A DNA stretch of 64,000 nucleotides from Polynucleobacter cosmopolitanus (GCF_002224225.1 NZ_NJGG01000001.1:525374-589373); one strand, 5' to 3'; numbered from the stretch's first letter, positions 1 to 8,325 are shown. Notes: generated from the sequence alone by a model not told the origin. A program made the numbers and translations.

Positions 1-441
1 TGGAATACTGTTCATTTTTAGCTTTGGAAAACGCGGCAATTTACTGATGAGATCCGACTCAAAAGTATGAGTTAAAACTTTTCTTAAAGCATTGAAATAT
101 TGATTAATCGTGATGTCTGATAGATCAAATTCATACAAATAAGTGAGAAATTCTTCTAGATCCGCAGAAGTAATTTGAGTTATTGATCTTGGGCCAAAGA
201 AGGGTAAAACATGTCGACTTAGTCGACTTTTGAGCATCACCAAAGACCGACTTGCAAACTCTCGACGCTGAACTCGGATTGTTTCTTTGATTAAAAGTTT
301 GTCGCAAACATCTGCAAATGTAAGACTGCAACCCATTGATTTATTTAAATTTTCAGGCGTCAATTGTGACTGATATGACAGTCTTTCGACTGCATAAACA
401 TCGTCATTGCTCGCCAGAAAATTGGGGTTAGTAAGCCTCAT
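1..441 (-). CDS. Tyrosine recombinase / phage-type integrase, N-terminal part (cut by window edge)
   Basis: The reverse strand is open from an ATG at 441 to the left edge, giving 147 residues with no stop. Residues about 45-130 resemble the N-terminal SAM-like (core-binding) domain of tyrosine recombinases: a basic helix with VQRREFASRSL, then HVLPFFG and ITQITSADLEEFL, then ITINQYFNALRKVL. This is the usual pattern of the DNA-clamping domain in phage and genomic-island integrases. The catalytic domain with the R-H-R-Y residues would lie outside the window, so activity cannot be judged. The role would be site-specific recombination of an integrated element. It is separated from the convergent-side porin gene by a bidirectional terminator. 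Family assignment rests on pattern recognition only; a divergent DNA-binding protein is the alternative. Confidence 0.7.
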   Translation of the reverse strand, partial: MRLTNPNFLASNDDVYAVERLSYQSQLTPENLNKSMGCSLTFADVCDKLLIKETIRVQRREFASRSLVMLKSRLSRHVLPFFGPRSITQITSADLEEFLTYLYEFDLSDITINQYFNALRKVLTHTFESDLISKLPRFPKLKMNSIP

Positions 442-510
442 CTCAAATACCTTATGTAATTTAAGGGGGAAAACACTAACAGATTTTTATTGCTACTTAT
501 AAAATATATA

Positions 511-542
511 AAAAAGCCACCCCGAGGGGTGGCTAATTTTTT
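511..542. terminator. Bidirectional intrinsic terminator after the porin gene
   Basis: AGCCACCC (515-522) pairs with GGGTGGCT (527-534) around a CGAG loop. A-rich sequence lies on the left and a T-run on the right, so it can act on both strands. It lies downstream of the minus-strand porin gene. Confidence 0.85.
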
Positions 543-618
543 GCTTAATTTCATCAAGCCCTAAAAAACAGGACTCCTTGAAATATTTCTAACTCTAACT
601 GGCTAGGCCAGCGAGAAA

Positions 619-1749
619 TTAGAAGTTGTGAATCAAACCAAACGCAACTTGACTGTCTTTCTCTTTTGTTGTTGCAGTGATATCTGTATCTGTCTTACCA
701 TATATTCCATATAGCTTAGTACGTTTGCTCAATGCATACTCTAGACCTAATTGATAACCAGAGTCATCATACTTAGTTGTACCTGCAAGTGACTCATAGT
801 CGCCAGTAGCATAGTTAGCGATAAATGTTGCGTTACCAACTGGAACTCTTACACCAACTACAGTAGATGTTGCTTCACCATCCGTTGTTGCTGATCCACC
901 TTTTTGCTTAGACTCAACATTGCCGTACTTAGCAAATAATTTAGCAACACCTAAGTCATAGCTAGCATAAATAGACATCAAGTCTTGCTCGTGAACCAAT
1001 GCGCTGTCAGCTAATGTAACTGACATGTTACCTACTGTAGGTAACACACCGCTAACTTCATAAGAACCATATGCTACAGCAGCTGCAAAAGGACCTTGAG
1101 CATACTGAAGAGCAAATTCTTGACCTTTTGCATCTTTCTTTGCGGCTGTGGTGTTATCTGAATCTTGTTTATCAGAAACAATCATTGCCTTAACAGTGAA
1201 ACCACTCATCGCTGGTGATGCATATGAAACTGCTGTATAACGTGAATCTAAAAGACCAAGACGTGCTGTTTTCTCAACTGCACGACCAGCTGCCATAGTT
1301 GGGTCACCAATTACGTTTGAGCCACCTGATGCTGAGAATCCAGCAACATAATCTTTAGAGAATGCGTTTTGGTAACCAACACGAACTTCACCAAAACCAC
1401 CTGAAACACCAGCCCATAAAGCACGACCACCTAATGCTTCATCATTAACTGGAAGAGTACCCTGCAATGTTGCAGCAGAGTTTGAGTTGTCATCACCCAA
1501 TTGAGTTTCAATAACAAAGTTAGCCTTCAAGCCACCACCTAGGTCTTCAGTACCACGTACACCCCAACGGCTTGTTTCGTGAGCATTGAATGCAATACTT
1601 TTACCTTTGGCTTCTGTTCCTGAGGTACCTTCTGCTTTACGATCAGAATAACCAGCATCAATTTTGCCATAAACAGTCACTGATGACTGAGCTTGTACTG
1701 TACCAGCTACCATTGCTAGTGCTGCTGTTGCGATTAATAATTTTTTCAT
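619..1749 (-). CDS. Gram-negative general porin (OmpC/Burkholderiales porin_4 type)
   Basis: The 376-residue product is an outer-membrane beta-barrel channel for small hydrophilic solutes. It has a signal peptide (KKLLIATAALAMVAGTVQA) with cleavage expected before QSSVTVYG. The mature start SSVTVYGKIDAGY is typical of betaproteobacterial porins. The protein shows alternating amphipathic strands, a Gly-rich region with RWGVRGTEDLGGGLKA, and a terminal Phe (AFGLIHNF) as recognised by the Bam machinery. Length matches the family. A TTTGGAG ribosome-binding site precedes the ATG. It is divergent from an OmpW-like gene, and the shared upstream region carries three inverted repeats. Solute preference cannot be read from sequence. 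Confidence 0.93.
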   Translation of the reverse strand: MKKLLIATAALAMVAGTVQAQSSVTVYGKIDAGYSDRKAEGTSGTEAKGKSIAFNAHETSRWGVRGTEDLGGGLKANFVIETQLGDDNSNSAATLQGTLPVNDEALGGRALWAGVSGGFGEVRVGYQNAFSKDYVAGFSASGGSNVIGDPTMAAGRAVEKTARLGLLDSRYTAVSYASPAMSGFTVKAMIVSDKQDSDNTTAAKKDAKGQEFALQYAQGPFAAAVAYGSYEVSGVLPTVGNMSVTLADSALVHEQDLMSIYASYDLGVAKLFAKYGNVESKQKGGSATTDGEATSTVVGVRVPVGNATFIANYATGDYESLAGTTKYDDSGYQLGLEYALSKRTKLYGIYGKTDTDITATTKEKDSQVAFGLIHNF

Positions 1750-1779
1750 TCGTAAATCTCCAAAGACTACGAATGAGAC

Positions 1780-1851
1780 CTTGATTTGACCTAAATCAAG
1801 TAAGCAGCACTTAGCTACTTTGGCTAAGTTTGATTTGATTCAGGTCAAATC
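1780..1851. promoter_or_regulatory. Three consecutive inverted repeats between porin and ompW
   Basis: CTTGATTT/AAATCAAG (1780-1800), ACTTAGC/GCTAAGT (1809-1829) and GATTTGA/TCAAATC (1832-1851) are all perfect dyads. They follow each other in the divergent promoter region. The first and third share the TGATTTGA sequence, as expected for two copies of one operator. The binding protein is unknown. Confidence 0.5.
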
Positions 1852-1915
1852 TTTGTTTTTCTCTTCCTCCTAAGATTAGTACGTCAGATAGTGACTATTT
1901 ATGAGGGAAAGAAAA

Positions 1916-2533
1916 ATGAATAAGAAAACGATGAGTAAATTAGTTTTAGGTTTATTGGCGGCATTGTCATTTAATGCAATCGCACAAGAGAATCCGTGGA
2001 TGGTTCGTGTCCGTGCAACGAATTTAAATTGGGATAACGGTCAAACTTCAACTGTTCAAGCGCTGGATGTGAATGCAAAAGACAAGACGATTCCAGAATT
2101 CGACATCACATACTTTTTTAATAAGAATGTTGCTGCAGAGTTAGTTTTGACCTATCCGCAAAAAGTTGATATTCGTGCAGGTACTCTTGGTAATGCAAAA
2201 CTTTCAGAAGTGAAAGCTTTGCCGCCAACATTGCTTTTGCAATATCACTTCACAGACTTCGGACCTCTAAAGCCTTATGTTGGTGCAGGAGTTAACTACA
2301 CACGATTCAGCTCATATAAAAATGAGCCAGGGGTTGATACTTCAATTGATAAATCCAGTGTTGGCCTTGCAGCCCAAATCGGTGCTGATTACATGTTGAC
2401 CAAAAATTGGGGCATCAACTTGGACGTGAAGTACATTAACATCAAAACCGAAGTGTATTTAGCCGGTGCTCATGTCGGTAATTTAGATTTAAGCCCAATC
2501 GCTACATCTGTGGGTGTGACATACAAGTTTTGA
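1916..2533 (+). CDS. ompW: OmpW family outer-membrane protein
   Basis: A signal peptide (MNKKTMSKLVLGLLAALSFNAIA) is followed by a mature protein starting QENPWMVRVRATNLNW, the hallmark opening of OmpW. The protein is predicted to form an eight-stranded barrel, with PEFDITYFFNKNVAAELV, PPTLLLQYHF and KPYVGAGVNYTRF segments, and ends with GVTYKF. OmpW proteins form narrow hydrophobic channels in the outer membrane and are often linked to stress or uptake of hydrophobic compounds. I chose the ATG at 1916, preceded by GAGGGAAAG, over the in-frame ATG at 1901, which would put charged residues before the signal peptide. The gene ends at a strong terminator. Confidence 0.9.
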   Translation: MNKKTMSKLVLGLLAALSFNAIAQENPWMVRVRATNLNWDNGQTSTVQALDVNAKDKTIPEFDITYFFNKNVAAELVLTYPQKVDIRAGTLGNAKLSEVKALPPTLLLQYHFTDFGPLKPYVGAGVNYTRFSSYKNEPGVDTSIDKSSVGLAAQIGADYMLTKNWGINLDVKYINIKTEVYLAGAHVGNLDLSPIATSVGVTYKF

Positions 2534-2558
2534 TGTGATTGATTGTTTAGGTAGAAAT

Positions 2559-2590
2559 AAAAAAGGTCGCTTTGGCGACCTTTTAATTTT
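2559..2590 (+). terminator. Intrinsic terminator after ompW
   Basis: AAAAGGTCGC (2561-2570) pairs with GCGACCTTTT (2575-2584) around TTTG, followed by AATTTT. Confidence 0.88.
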
Positions 2591-2683
2591 TGTGATGTTA
2601 GGTATTGATATTGGTGTGAGTATGGGCATAGGGGTGGGCATGTGTTTTCGTTTGGGTTTGACCTCTTTGGGCATGCATCAATA

Positions 2684-2747
2684 GTTAACTAGGGTTAACC
2701 CCATAGACATAAATCCTTCACTGAATGAAGATACATTGATAAATGTA
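2684..2747. promoter_or_regulatory. Candidate control region upstream of the aor operon
   Basis: Two GTTAAC hexamers start at 2684 and 2694, one helical turn apart; the second lies inside the palindrome GGGTTAACCC. Two further dyads follow: CTTCA/TGAAG (2716-2730) and TACATT/AATGTA (2732-2747). They occupy the 100 bases before aorA. No convincing -35/-10 pair was recognised. Confidence 0.35.
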
Positions 2748-2784
2748 AAAAGTTTATTTACAAGTTAATTCAGTGGAGAACAGC

Positions 2785-3258
2785 ATGCAAAAGTCTTTGC
2801 ATATCAACGCAGATAAATGCACTGGTTGTTTGCAGTGTGAGATGGCCTGTAGTTTTGAAAACTACGGCATTTTTAATACGGCTCAGTCACGCATCAAGGT
2901 GTTTGATTTTCATGAGACCGGTAAAAAAGTTCCTTATACCTGTACACAGTGTGCCGAGGCTTGGTGTTTACAGGCTTGCCCAGTGGATGCGATTCGGGTG
3001 GATGCCACTACGGGTGCCAAGGTTGTGAATGACGATGTGTGTGTGGGTTGTAAGGTATGCACCATTTCTTGCCCATTCGGTACGATCAATTATGTTCAAG
3101 AGACTGGCAAAGTTCAGAAGTGCGATTTGTGCGATGGTGATCCTGCTTGTGCAGACGCATGCCCAACCGGTGCGATCACTTATGTGGATGCTAATTGGAC
3201 TGGTTTAGACAAAATGCGCGAGTGGGCCAATAAAGTTGGCAATCAAGCCGGCGCGTAA
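2785..3258 (+). CDS. aorA: Aldehyde oxidoreductase polyferredoxin subunit (AorA-type, four 4Fe-4S clusters)
   Basis: This is a 157-residue electron-transfer protein. It carries four groups of cysteines of 4Fe-4S type: C12-x2-C15-x2-C18-x3-C22, then CTQC...CLQACP, then CVGCKVCTISCP, then CDLC...CADACP. It matches the size and cluster count of the small AorA subunit known from the Aromatoleum aromaticum aldehyde oxidoreductase, where it passes electrons between the tungsten subunit and the FAD subunit. The start at 2785 follows TGGAGA at proper spacing; a GTG at 2773 overlaps that ribosome-binding site. The aorB gene follows after 24 bases. A general HycB/DmsB-like ferredoxin is the alternative, but the neighbours favour AorA. 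Confidence 0.85.
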   Translation: MQKSLHINADKCTGCLQCEMACSFENYGIFNTAQSRIKVFDFHETGKKVPYTCTQCAEAWCLQACPVDAIRVDATTGAKVVNDDVCVGCKVCTISCPFGTINYVQETGKVQKCDLCDGDPACADACPTGAITYVDANWTGLDKMREWANKVGNQAGA

Positions 3259-3282
3259 AACAAACATCATTGGAGAATCATT

Positions 3283-5130
3283 ATGTCCTGGGCTGGAAAA
3301 CTATTGCGCGTTAATTTAAGTACCGGTGAGTGCAAGTCGGAAGCGTTGAACATGACTTGGGCCAAAGATTATTTGGGCTCACGTGGTTTGGCCACCAAGT
3401 ACTTTACTGAAGAGGTGGATGCCAAGGTTGATCCACTGTCAGTTGATAACAAAATCATTTGGGCCACAGGACCTCTCACGGGAACCATGGCATCGACAGG
3501 TGGTCGCTACACGGTGGTGACCAAGGGTCCATTGACCGGTGCAATTGCTTGTTCAAATTCTGGCGGTTATTGGGGCGCTGAGTTGAAGTTCGCTGGTTGG
3601 GACATGGTAATTTTTGAAGGTAAATCTCCAAAGCCTGTGTATCTGATGATCGAAAATGAACGTGTACAGTTATTGGATGCCTCTGATATTTGGGGTAAGA
3701 CTGTTTGGGAAACAGAGCCAGCGATCAAAACCAAACATCAAGATCCATTGATTCGTGTGTCATCGATTGGTCGCTCGGGTGAGAATGGTGTGCTGTATTC
3801 AGCAATTGTGAATGATTTACACCGTGCTGCTGGAAGGTCGGGTGTCGGTGCGGTGATGGGTAGTAAGAATTTAAAAGCGATTGCTGTGCGTGGTACCCAG
3901 GGTGTGAGTACCGTAAAAAATCCTAAAGCTTTTATGGCTGCTACCAAAGAAGCCAAGAAAGTCCTTGCTGGCAACGCGGTGACGGGGCAAGGTTTACCAG
4001 CGTATGGCACTCAGGTGTTGATGAATGTGATCAATGAGGTCGGCGCATTGCCAACTCGCAATCACCGTGATGTACAGTTTGAGGGCGCCAAGGATATTTC
4101 TGCGGAAGCCATGTCAACACCCAGAGCCACTGATGGCAAAGCGCATTTGGTGACCAATCAAGCGTGTTTTGGTTGCACGATTGCATGTGGTCGAATTTCT
4201 AAAATTGATGAAACCCACTTTACTGTTCAAAATCGTCCGCAGTATTGGGGTGCCAATGGTGGTCTAGAGTACGAAGCTGCATGGGCGCTCGGAGCTGCCA
4301 ACGGTGTGAATGATTTAGAAGCTTTGCAGTTTGCTAATTTGATTTGCAATGAGGATGGCATAGACCCCATCACTTTTGGTGCCACGGTGGGTGCGGTGAT
4401 GGAGTTGTATGAGATGGGTGTACTGACCAAGGAGCAAATTGGTATTGAAGCTCCATTTGGTTCTGCCAAGGCTTTGTGTCATTTGGTAGAGATCACCGCT
4501 CGCGGCGAAGGTTTTGGTAAAGACATGGGCTTGGGTTCTAAACGTTTGACTGAGAAGTATGGTCATCCAGACTTATCAATGTCTGTGAAAGGTCAAGAGT
4601 TCCCTGCTTATGATGGTCGCGTGATTCAGGGCATTGGTTTGGGTTATGCCACATCGAATCGTGGTGCTTGCCATTTGCGTGGTTACACGATTGCTTCAGA
4701 AGTCTTGGGTATTCCAGTGAAGACCGAACCTTCGGAAACAGATGGCAAGCCAGAATTGTTAAAAGCGTTTCAGGATGCCACTGCTGCTTTTGATGCTGCT
4801 GGCATTTGTATTTTCACAAGTTTTGCTTGGACATTGAATGATGTGGCACCTCAAGTGCAAGCAGCCTGTGGCGAAGAGTTCACGGTTGAGAATTTAACTT
4901 TGATAGGTGAGCGTATTTGGAATATGGAAAAAGATTTCAATTTGCGCGCAGGCTTTACTCGCAAAGATGATGCTTTGCCTAAGCGTTTGATGACAGAGGC
5001 CGCTAAAACTGGACCAGGCAAAGGTGTGGTGAGTGGTCTAGACAAGATGTTGCCGATTTATTACCAGGTGCGCGGTTGGGATGAGGAAGGTCGTATCAAG
5101 CCAGAGACACGCAAGCGTTTAGGTCTTTGA
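3283..5130 (+). CDS. aorB: Tungsten-type aldehyde oxidoreductase, large catalytic subunit (AorB/AFOR family)
   Basis: This 615-residue protein belongs to the aldehyde:ferredoxin oxidoreductase family and oxidises aldehydes to acids with a tungsten (or molybdenum) bis-pterin cofactor. The opening GKLLRVNLSTGE and the segment TGGRYTVVTKGPLTG (72-86) are typical. The 4Fe-4S cysteines include C295-x2-C298-x3-C302 (CFGCTIAC) and C509 in the pterin/cluster-binding motif DAAGIC (504-509). It has the full length of the family and shows no break. It is second in an aor operon behind the ferredoxin. A strong hairpin terminator stands between it and aorC. Neighbouring aromatic catabolism suggests aromatic aldehydes as substrates, but that is inference. 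Confidence 0.93.
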   Translation: MSWAGKLLRVNLSTGECKSEALNMTWAKDYLGSRGLATKYFTEEVDAKVDPLSVDNKIIWATGPLTGTMASTGGRYTVVTKGPLTGAIACSNSGGYWGAELKFAGWDMVIFEGKSPKPVYLMIENERVQLLDASDIWGKTVWETEPAIKTKHQDPLIRVSSIGRSGENGVLYSAIVNDLHRAAGRSGVGAVMGSKNLKAIAVRGTQGVSTVKNPKAFMAATKEAKKVLAGNAVTGQGLPAYGTQVLMNVINEVGALPTRNHRDVQFEGAKDISAEAMSTPRATDGKAHLVTNQACFGCTIACGRISKIDETHFTVQNRPQYWGANGGLEYEAAWALGAANGVNDLEALQFANLICNEDGIDPITFGATVGAVMELYEMGVLTKEQIGIEAPFGSAKALCHLVEITARGEGFGKDMGLGSKRLTEKYGHPDLSMSVKGQEFPAYDGRVIQGIGLGYATSNRGACHLRGYTIASEVLGIPVKTEPSETDGKPELLKAFQDATAAFDAAGICIFTSFAWTLNDVAPQVQAACGEEFTVENLTLIGERIWNMEKDFNLRAGFTRKDDALPKRLMTEAAKTGPGKGVVSGLDKMLPIYYQVRGWDEEGRIKPETRKRLGL

Positions 5131-5145
5131 ATCTTTAAAAAATAG

Positions 5146-5175
5146 AAAGCGGCTACCGAGGGTGGCCGCTTTTTA
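5146..5175 (+). terminator. Hairpin terminator/attenuator inside the aor operon
   Basis: AAAGCGGCTACC (5146-5157) pairs with GGTGGCCGCTTT (5161-5172) with one T-G wobble and a GAG loop, then TTAAA. It lies between aorB and aorC and ends only about 15 bases before the aorC start. It probably lowers expression of aorC and the genes after it relative to aorAB. Confidence 0.75.
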
Positions 5176-5188
5176 AATGGAGTTTTTG

Positions 5189-6469
5189 ATGAAGCACGTG
5201 ATTTTAGGAAATGGCCCAGCGGGTGTGATTGCGGCAGAAACTATTCGCCAACATCAACCGAACGATGAAATTATTTTGTTGGGTGCTGAGCCAGAACCAC
5301 CTTACTCCAGAATGGCCATCCCTTATTTGTTGGTCGGCGATATCAAAGAAGAGGGCACATATCTCAGAAAAACCAAATCTTATTTTAAGAATTTGAATAT
5401 TCAAGAAGTGCATGGCTATGCTCAGCATGTGAACGCTGTCAAAAAAGAAGTGACTTTGGCAGATGGTAAAAAAATTAGCTTTGATCGTCTATTAATTGCC
5501 ACGGGGTCTCATCCAGTGAAGCCAGCGATCAGGGGTATGGATTTACCGGGCGTTCACTCTTGTTGGACCCTAGAGGATGCTCGTGCTATTTTGCATTTAG
5601 CAAAACCAGGCGCCAGAGTTTTACAAATGGGCGCTGGATTTATCGGTTGCATCATTTTGGAAGCGCTGGCCAGTCGTGGAGTGAATTTGACCGTTGTTGA
5701 AATGGGCAATCGCATGGTGCCTCGAATGATGACTGAAGGAGCGGGCGCCATGATCAAAGAGTGGGTTCAATTCAAAGGGGTGGCTGTGTACACTGATACA
5801 AGGGTTGAAGCCATTGCTTTGAGCAAAGGTTCTACTTCTTCACCTAAAGCATCGCCATTAAAGGTCACACTCTCTAATGGAACTGTCATTGAAGTTGATT
5901 TGGTTATTTCTGCCACAGGCGTTAAACCAAATATCGAGTTTTTAAAAGACTCTGGTATTGAAATGAATAAAGGTATCTTGGTTGATCATCAGATGCAAAC
6001 ATCTGTTCCTGGTATTTATGCTGCGGGAGATGTGACTGAGAGCGTTGACTTTTCAACTGGGCAACGAATTGTGAATGCGATTCAGCCCAATGCTGCAGAA
6101 CAGGCCAAAGTTGCTGGTGCAAACATGGCTGGAGCGAAGGCCGAAAGTCAGGGTGCGTTACAGATCAACGTCTTGGATACCTTGGGTTTGATTTCATCAT
6201 CATTTGGTCAATGGTGGGGCATCGAAGGTCAAGACCATGTGGAGTTAAAAGATACTAAAAACTTCAAATACATGCGTTTGGAGTTTCATGATGATGTCTT
6301 AATTGGTGCTACCAGTTGTGGTTTGACTGAACACGTGGGTGCATTGAGGGGTTTGATTCAAACACGTGCTCATTTGGGTTCTTGGAAAGAGCAGTTGATG
6401 CAGGACCCAAGTAAAATCATGCAAGCTTATTTGGCTAAAGCTCAAGCAAGAGCTGAGTGGATGGGTTAA
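5189..6469 (+). CDS. aorC: FAD/NAD(P)-dependent oxidoreductase subunit (AorC-type)
   Basis: A flavoprotein of 426 residues with an N-terminal Rossmann fold (HVILGNGPAGVIAAETI) and a second dinucleotide fold (VLQMGAGFIGCIILEAL). It also has a C-terminal FAD motif, GIYAAGDVTE. It belongs to the NADH-dependent pyridine nucleotide-disulphide oxidoreductase class. In the characterised AorABC enzyme the flavin subunit links aldehyde oxidation to NAD reduction. The start at 5189 is preceded by GGAG (5179-5182); an in-frame ATG at 5177 lies upstream of this site. It follows the internal terminator and is 9 bases before the MoaD-like gene. Nitrite or rubredoxin reductases share the fold, but the operon position decides. 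Confidence 0.85.
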   Translation: MKHVILGNGPAGVIAAETIRQHQPNDEIILLGAEPEPPYSRMAIPYLLVGDIKEEGTYLRKTKSYFKNLNIQEVHGYAQHVNAVKKEVTLADGKKISFDRLLIATGSHPVKPAIRGMDLPGVHSCWTLEDARAILHLAKPGARVLQMGAGFIGCIILEALASRGVNLTVVEMGNRMVPRMMTEGAGAMIKEWVQFKGVAVYTDTRVEAIALSKGSTSSPKASPLKVTLSNGTVIEVDLVISATGVKPNIEFLKDSGIEMNKGILVDHQMQTSVPGIYAAGDVTESVDFSTGQRIVNAIQPNAAEQAKVAGANMAGAKAESQGALQINVLDTLGLISSSFGQWWGIEGQDHVELKDTKNFKYMRLEFHDDVLIGATSCGLTEHVGALRGLIQTRAHLGSWKEQLMQDPSKIMQAYLAKAQARAEWMG

Positions 6470-6478
6470 ATTGTTTGA

Positions 6479-6730
6479 ATGAAAATCACATTCAAGCTTT
6501 TTGCCACCTTATCTGATTATTTACCACCTCAGAGGCAGGGCAATATTGTTGATTTAGATGTCCCTGAAGGCAGCACGATTGCTGATTTGGTGAAGCAGTT
6601 CAATTTACCGATTCATTTGGTCCATCTTGTGTTGGTGAATGGCAAATACATCAAACCAGAAGATCGCCACACTCACCTTCTCATTGAAGATGATGTTTTG
6701 GCTATTTGGCCTCCTGTTGCTGGAGGTTGA
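6479..6730 (+). CDS. aorD: MoaD/ThiS-like sulphur carrier, aor operon
   Basis: A small beta-grasp protein of 83 residues ending in Gly-Gly (PPVAGG), the tail that is adenylated and thiocarboxylated in MoaD. MoaD donates sulphur to the dithiolene of the pterin cofactor. Conserved features include the KLFATLSDYLP opening, the EGSTIADLV helix and the LVNGKYIKPEDR loop. A dedicated MoaD paralogue is common in operons of tungsten enzymes, including the aor operon. This suggests cofactor supply for AorB. It starts 9 bases after aorC without a strong ribosome-binding site, which fits translational coupling. Confidence 0.88.
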   Translation: MKITFKLFATLSDYLPPQRQGNIVDLDVPEGSTIADLVKQFNLPIHLVHLVLVNGKYIKPEDRHTHLLIEDDVLAIWPPVAGG

Positions 6731-6747
6731 TTTGCTCAACGCTTGGA

Positions 6748-7080
6748 ATGTCTGAAAATAATTCTGCTGGTAATTCCCTTAGAGAATTCGTGGTGATTCA
6801 TTTGATGATGGGTTGCACCAGGGATCAATTCATTGCTTGGTTGCCAGCGGCCTGTCATTTTCGATCTTTTCAAATCGATGTGGATGGATTTAAAACCATC
6901 ATTCTTTTTCCCTCAGATGCTTTTTTAATTGAGATTGTGTCTAAAGAAAGTCGCAAGATGGCTCTTTTAGAGATTCCTGTTTTAGAAGTGGTCTTTAAGT
7001 TTGAGAAAACATGGACCACAGAGTTGATCGATCAATTCATGGGTCGTTTCAAGCAATACACCCAGCGAGGTGGTGGTTAA
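6748..7080 (+). CDS. Small uncharacterised protein at the end of the aor operon, C-terminal Gly-Gly-Gly
   Basis: I do not recognise a family for this 110-residue protein. It has no signal peptide, no clear membrane segment and no motif of a known fold. It is an alternating hydrophobic protein with one basic stretch. It ends QRGGG, which recalls the diglycine tail of MoaD-like carriers, although the rest does not look like a beta-grasp domain. The ATG at 6748 is 17 bases after the MoaD-like gene; a frame-open start at 6706 would overlap that gene and is less likely. It may assist AorB maturation, by position only. Confidence 0.6.
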   Translation: MSENNSAGNSLREFVVIHLMMGCTRDQFIAWLPAACHFRSFQIDVDGFKTIILFPSDAFLIEIVSKESRKMALLEIPVLEVVFKFEKTWTTELIDQFMGRFKQYTQRGGG

Positions 7081-7109
7081 CCTTTCTTTGAGGTTGTGTT
7101 TGCGCTCAC

Positions 7110-8264
7110 TTATTTTCTTTTAGGTCCCGGTCTCTTGCCGACCTGTATTTCTAAATCTAAATTTTTATCTTTGCGATTGATCGTTGCTTTGATTTTGTCG
7201 CCTGGAGGTACTTCTGAAATCTGTTTGAGTAACTGGGTGATGTTGTTGACTGGTTTGTTGTTGATTGTTTTTAAAACATCCCCTGGCTGAATACCTGCTT
7301 TATCAGCTGGCCCACCTTTGAGGGTGCCATTGATCAACACACCCTCAGTGCTGATTTTGAGTGTGTCTGCCATCTCTGCTGAGATGTTCATGGGTTCAAC
7401 CCCAATCCAACCTCTGACAACACTGCCGTTTTTGATGATCGATTCCATCACATCTTTGGCCGTGTTCACCGGGATGGCAAAGCCAATGCCCATCGATCCA
7501 CCACTTCGTGAATAGATGGCTGTGTTGATACCAATCAGATGTCCTCTGGTGTCGACCAAAGCACCACCTGAATTACCGGGGTTGATCGCAGCATCTGTTT
7601 GAATAAAGTTTTCAAAGGTGTTGATGCCTAAATGATCTCTGCCCAATGCAGAAACAATGCCGGATGTAACGGTTTGACCAACGCCAAAAGGATTGCCAAT
7701 CGCAAGAACCACATCACCCACTTTGACGGATTCTATTTTTCCGAAGGTGATGGGTTTGGGTAGGTTGGGTATTTGCACTCGAAGAACAGCAAGGTCTGTG
7801 TCTGGATCACTGCCAATCAGAGTCGCTGTGGTTTTTCTGCCATCAGCCAAAGCGACCTCAATCACATCAGCACCTTCGATGACGTGTTCATTGGTGAGGA
7901 TCAAGCCTTCTGCACTGACGATGACGCCTGAGCCTAAGTTGGGATTGAAGTCTTCAGGATTTGGTACTTGAGGGTGTTGTGGTGGCAGTGCTTTTGCTTT
8001 GGATTTTTTATTAGAATTATTTTTGCTGATGAAAATGTTGACCACTGCAGGCATAGAGCTTTTAACGGCTTCATGATGTGAGCCTGGGTTAGGGATGCTG
8101 GGATCAATGCTTGATTCTTTGAGTGTGATCGTTGAGATTGAATCGCCAAAGTATTTAAAAGGACTACCATCTAACCATTGGGGTTTGAATGTGCCCAAAA
8201 TAAATAGAATAGCCAATAGACCTGTGACTATTTGAGCAAAGAGTAACCAAAGATGTTTCATCAT
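7110..8264 (-). CDS. Periplasmic membrane-anchored serine protease, DegS/HtrA family with one PDZ domain
   Basis: The 384-residue protein opens with one membrane anchor (about residues 5-26), which places the protease in the periplasm. The trypsin-like domain carries the catalytic triad His127 (TNEHV), Asp157 (TDLAV) and Ser232 (GNSGGA). One PDZ domain follows (about 275-370, with GPADKAGIQPGD). A single PDZ plus membrane anchor is the DegS/AlgW arrangement, whereas DegP/MucD have two PDZ domains and a cleaved signal. DegS-type proteases sense misfolded outer-membrane proteins and start the sigma-E cascade. The gene is divergent from nif3, a common order upstream of petABC in Burkholderiales. 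Confidence 0.9.
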   Translation of the reverse strand: MMKHLWLLFAQIVTGLLAILFILGTFKPQWLDGSPFKYFGDSISTITLKESSIDPSIPNPGSHHEAVKSSMPAVVNIFISKNNSNKKSKAKALPPQHPQVPNPEDFNPNLGSGVIVSAEGLILTNEHVIEGADVIEVALADGRKTTATLIGSDPDTDLAVLRVQIPNLPKPITFGKIESVKVGDVVLAIGNPFGVGQTVTSGIVSALGRDHLGINTFENFIQTDAAINPGNSGGALVDTRGHLIGINTAIYSRSGGSMGIGFAIPVNTAKDVMESIIKNGSVVRGWIGVEPMNISAEMADTLKISTEGVLINGTLKGGPADKAGIQPGDVLKTINNKPVNNITQLLKQISEVPPGDKIKATINRKDKNLDLEIQVGKRPGPKRK

Positions 8265-8325
8265 GTTGTTAGGTTAATCTATTTGCATTGAAGATGAGAA
8301 AATAATTAAGAGAATTAAAAAGACT

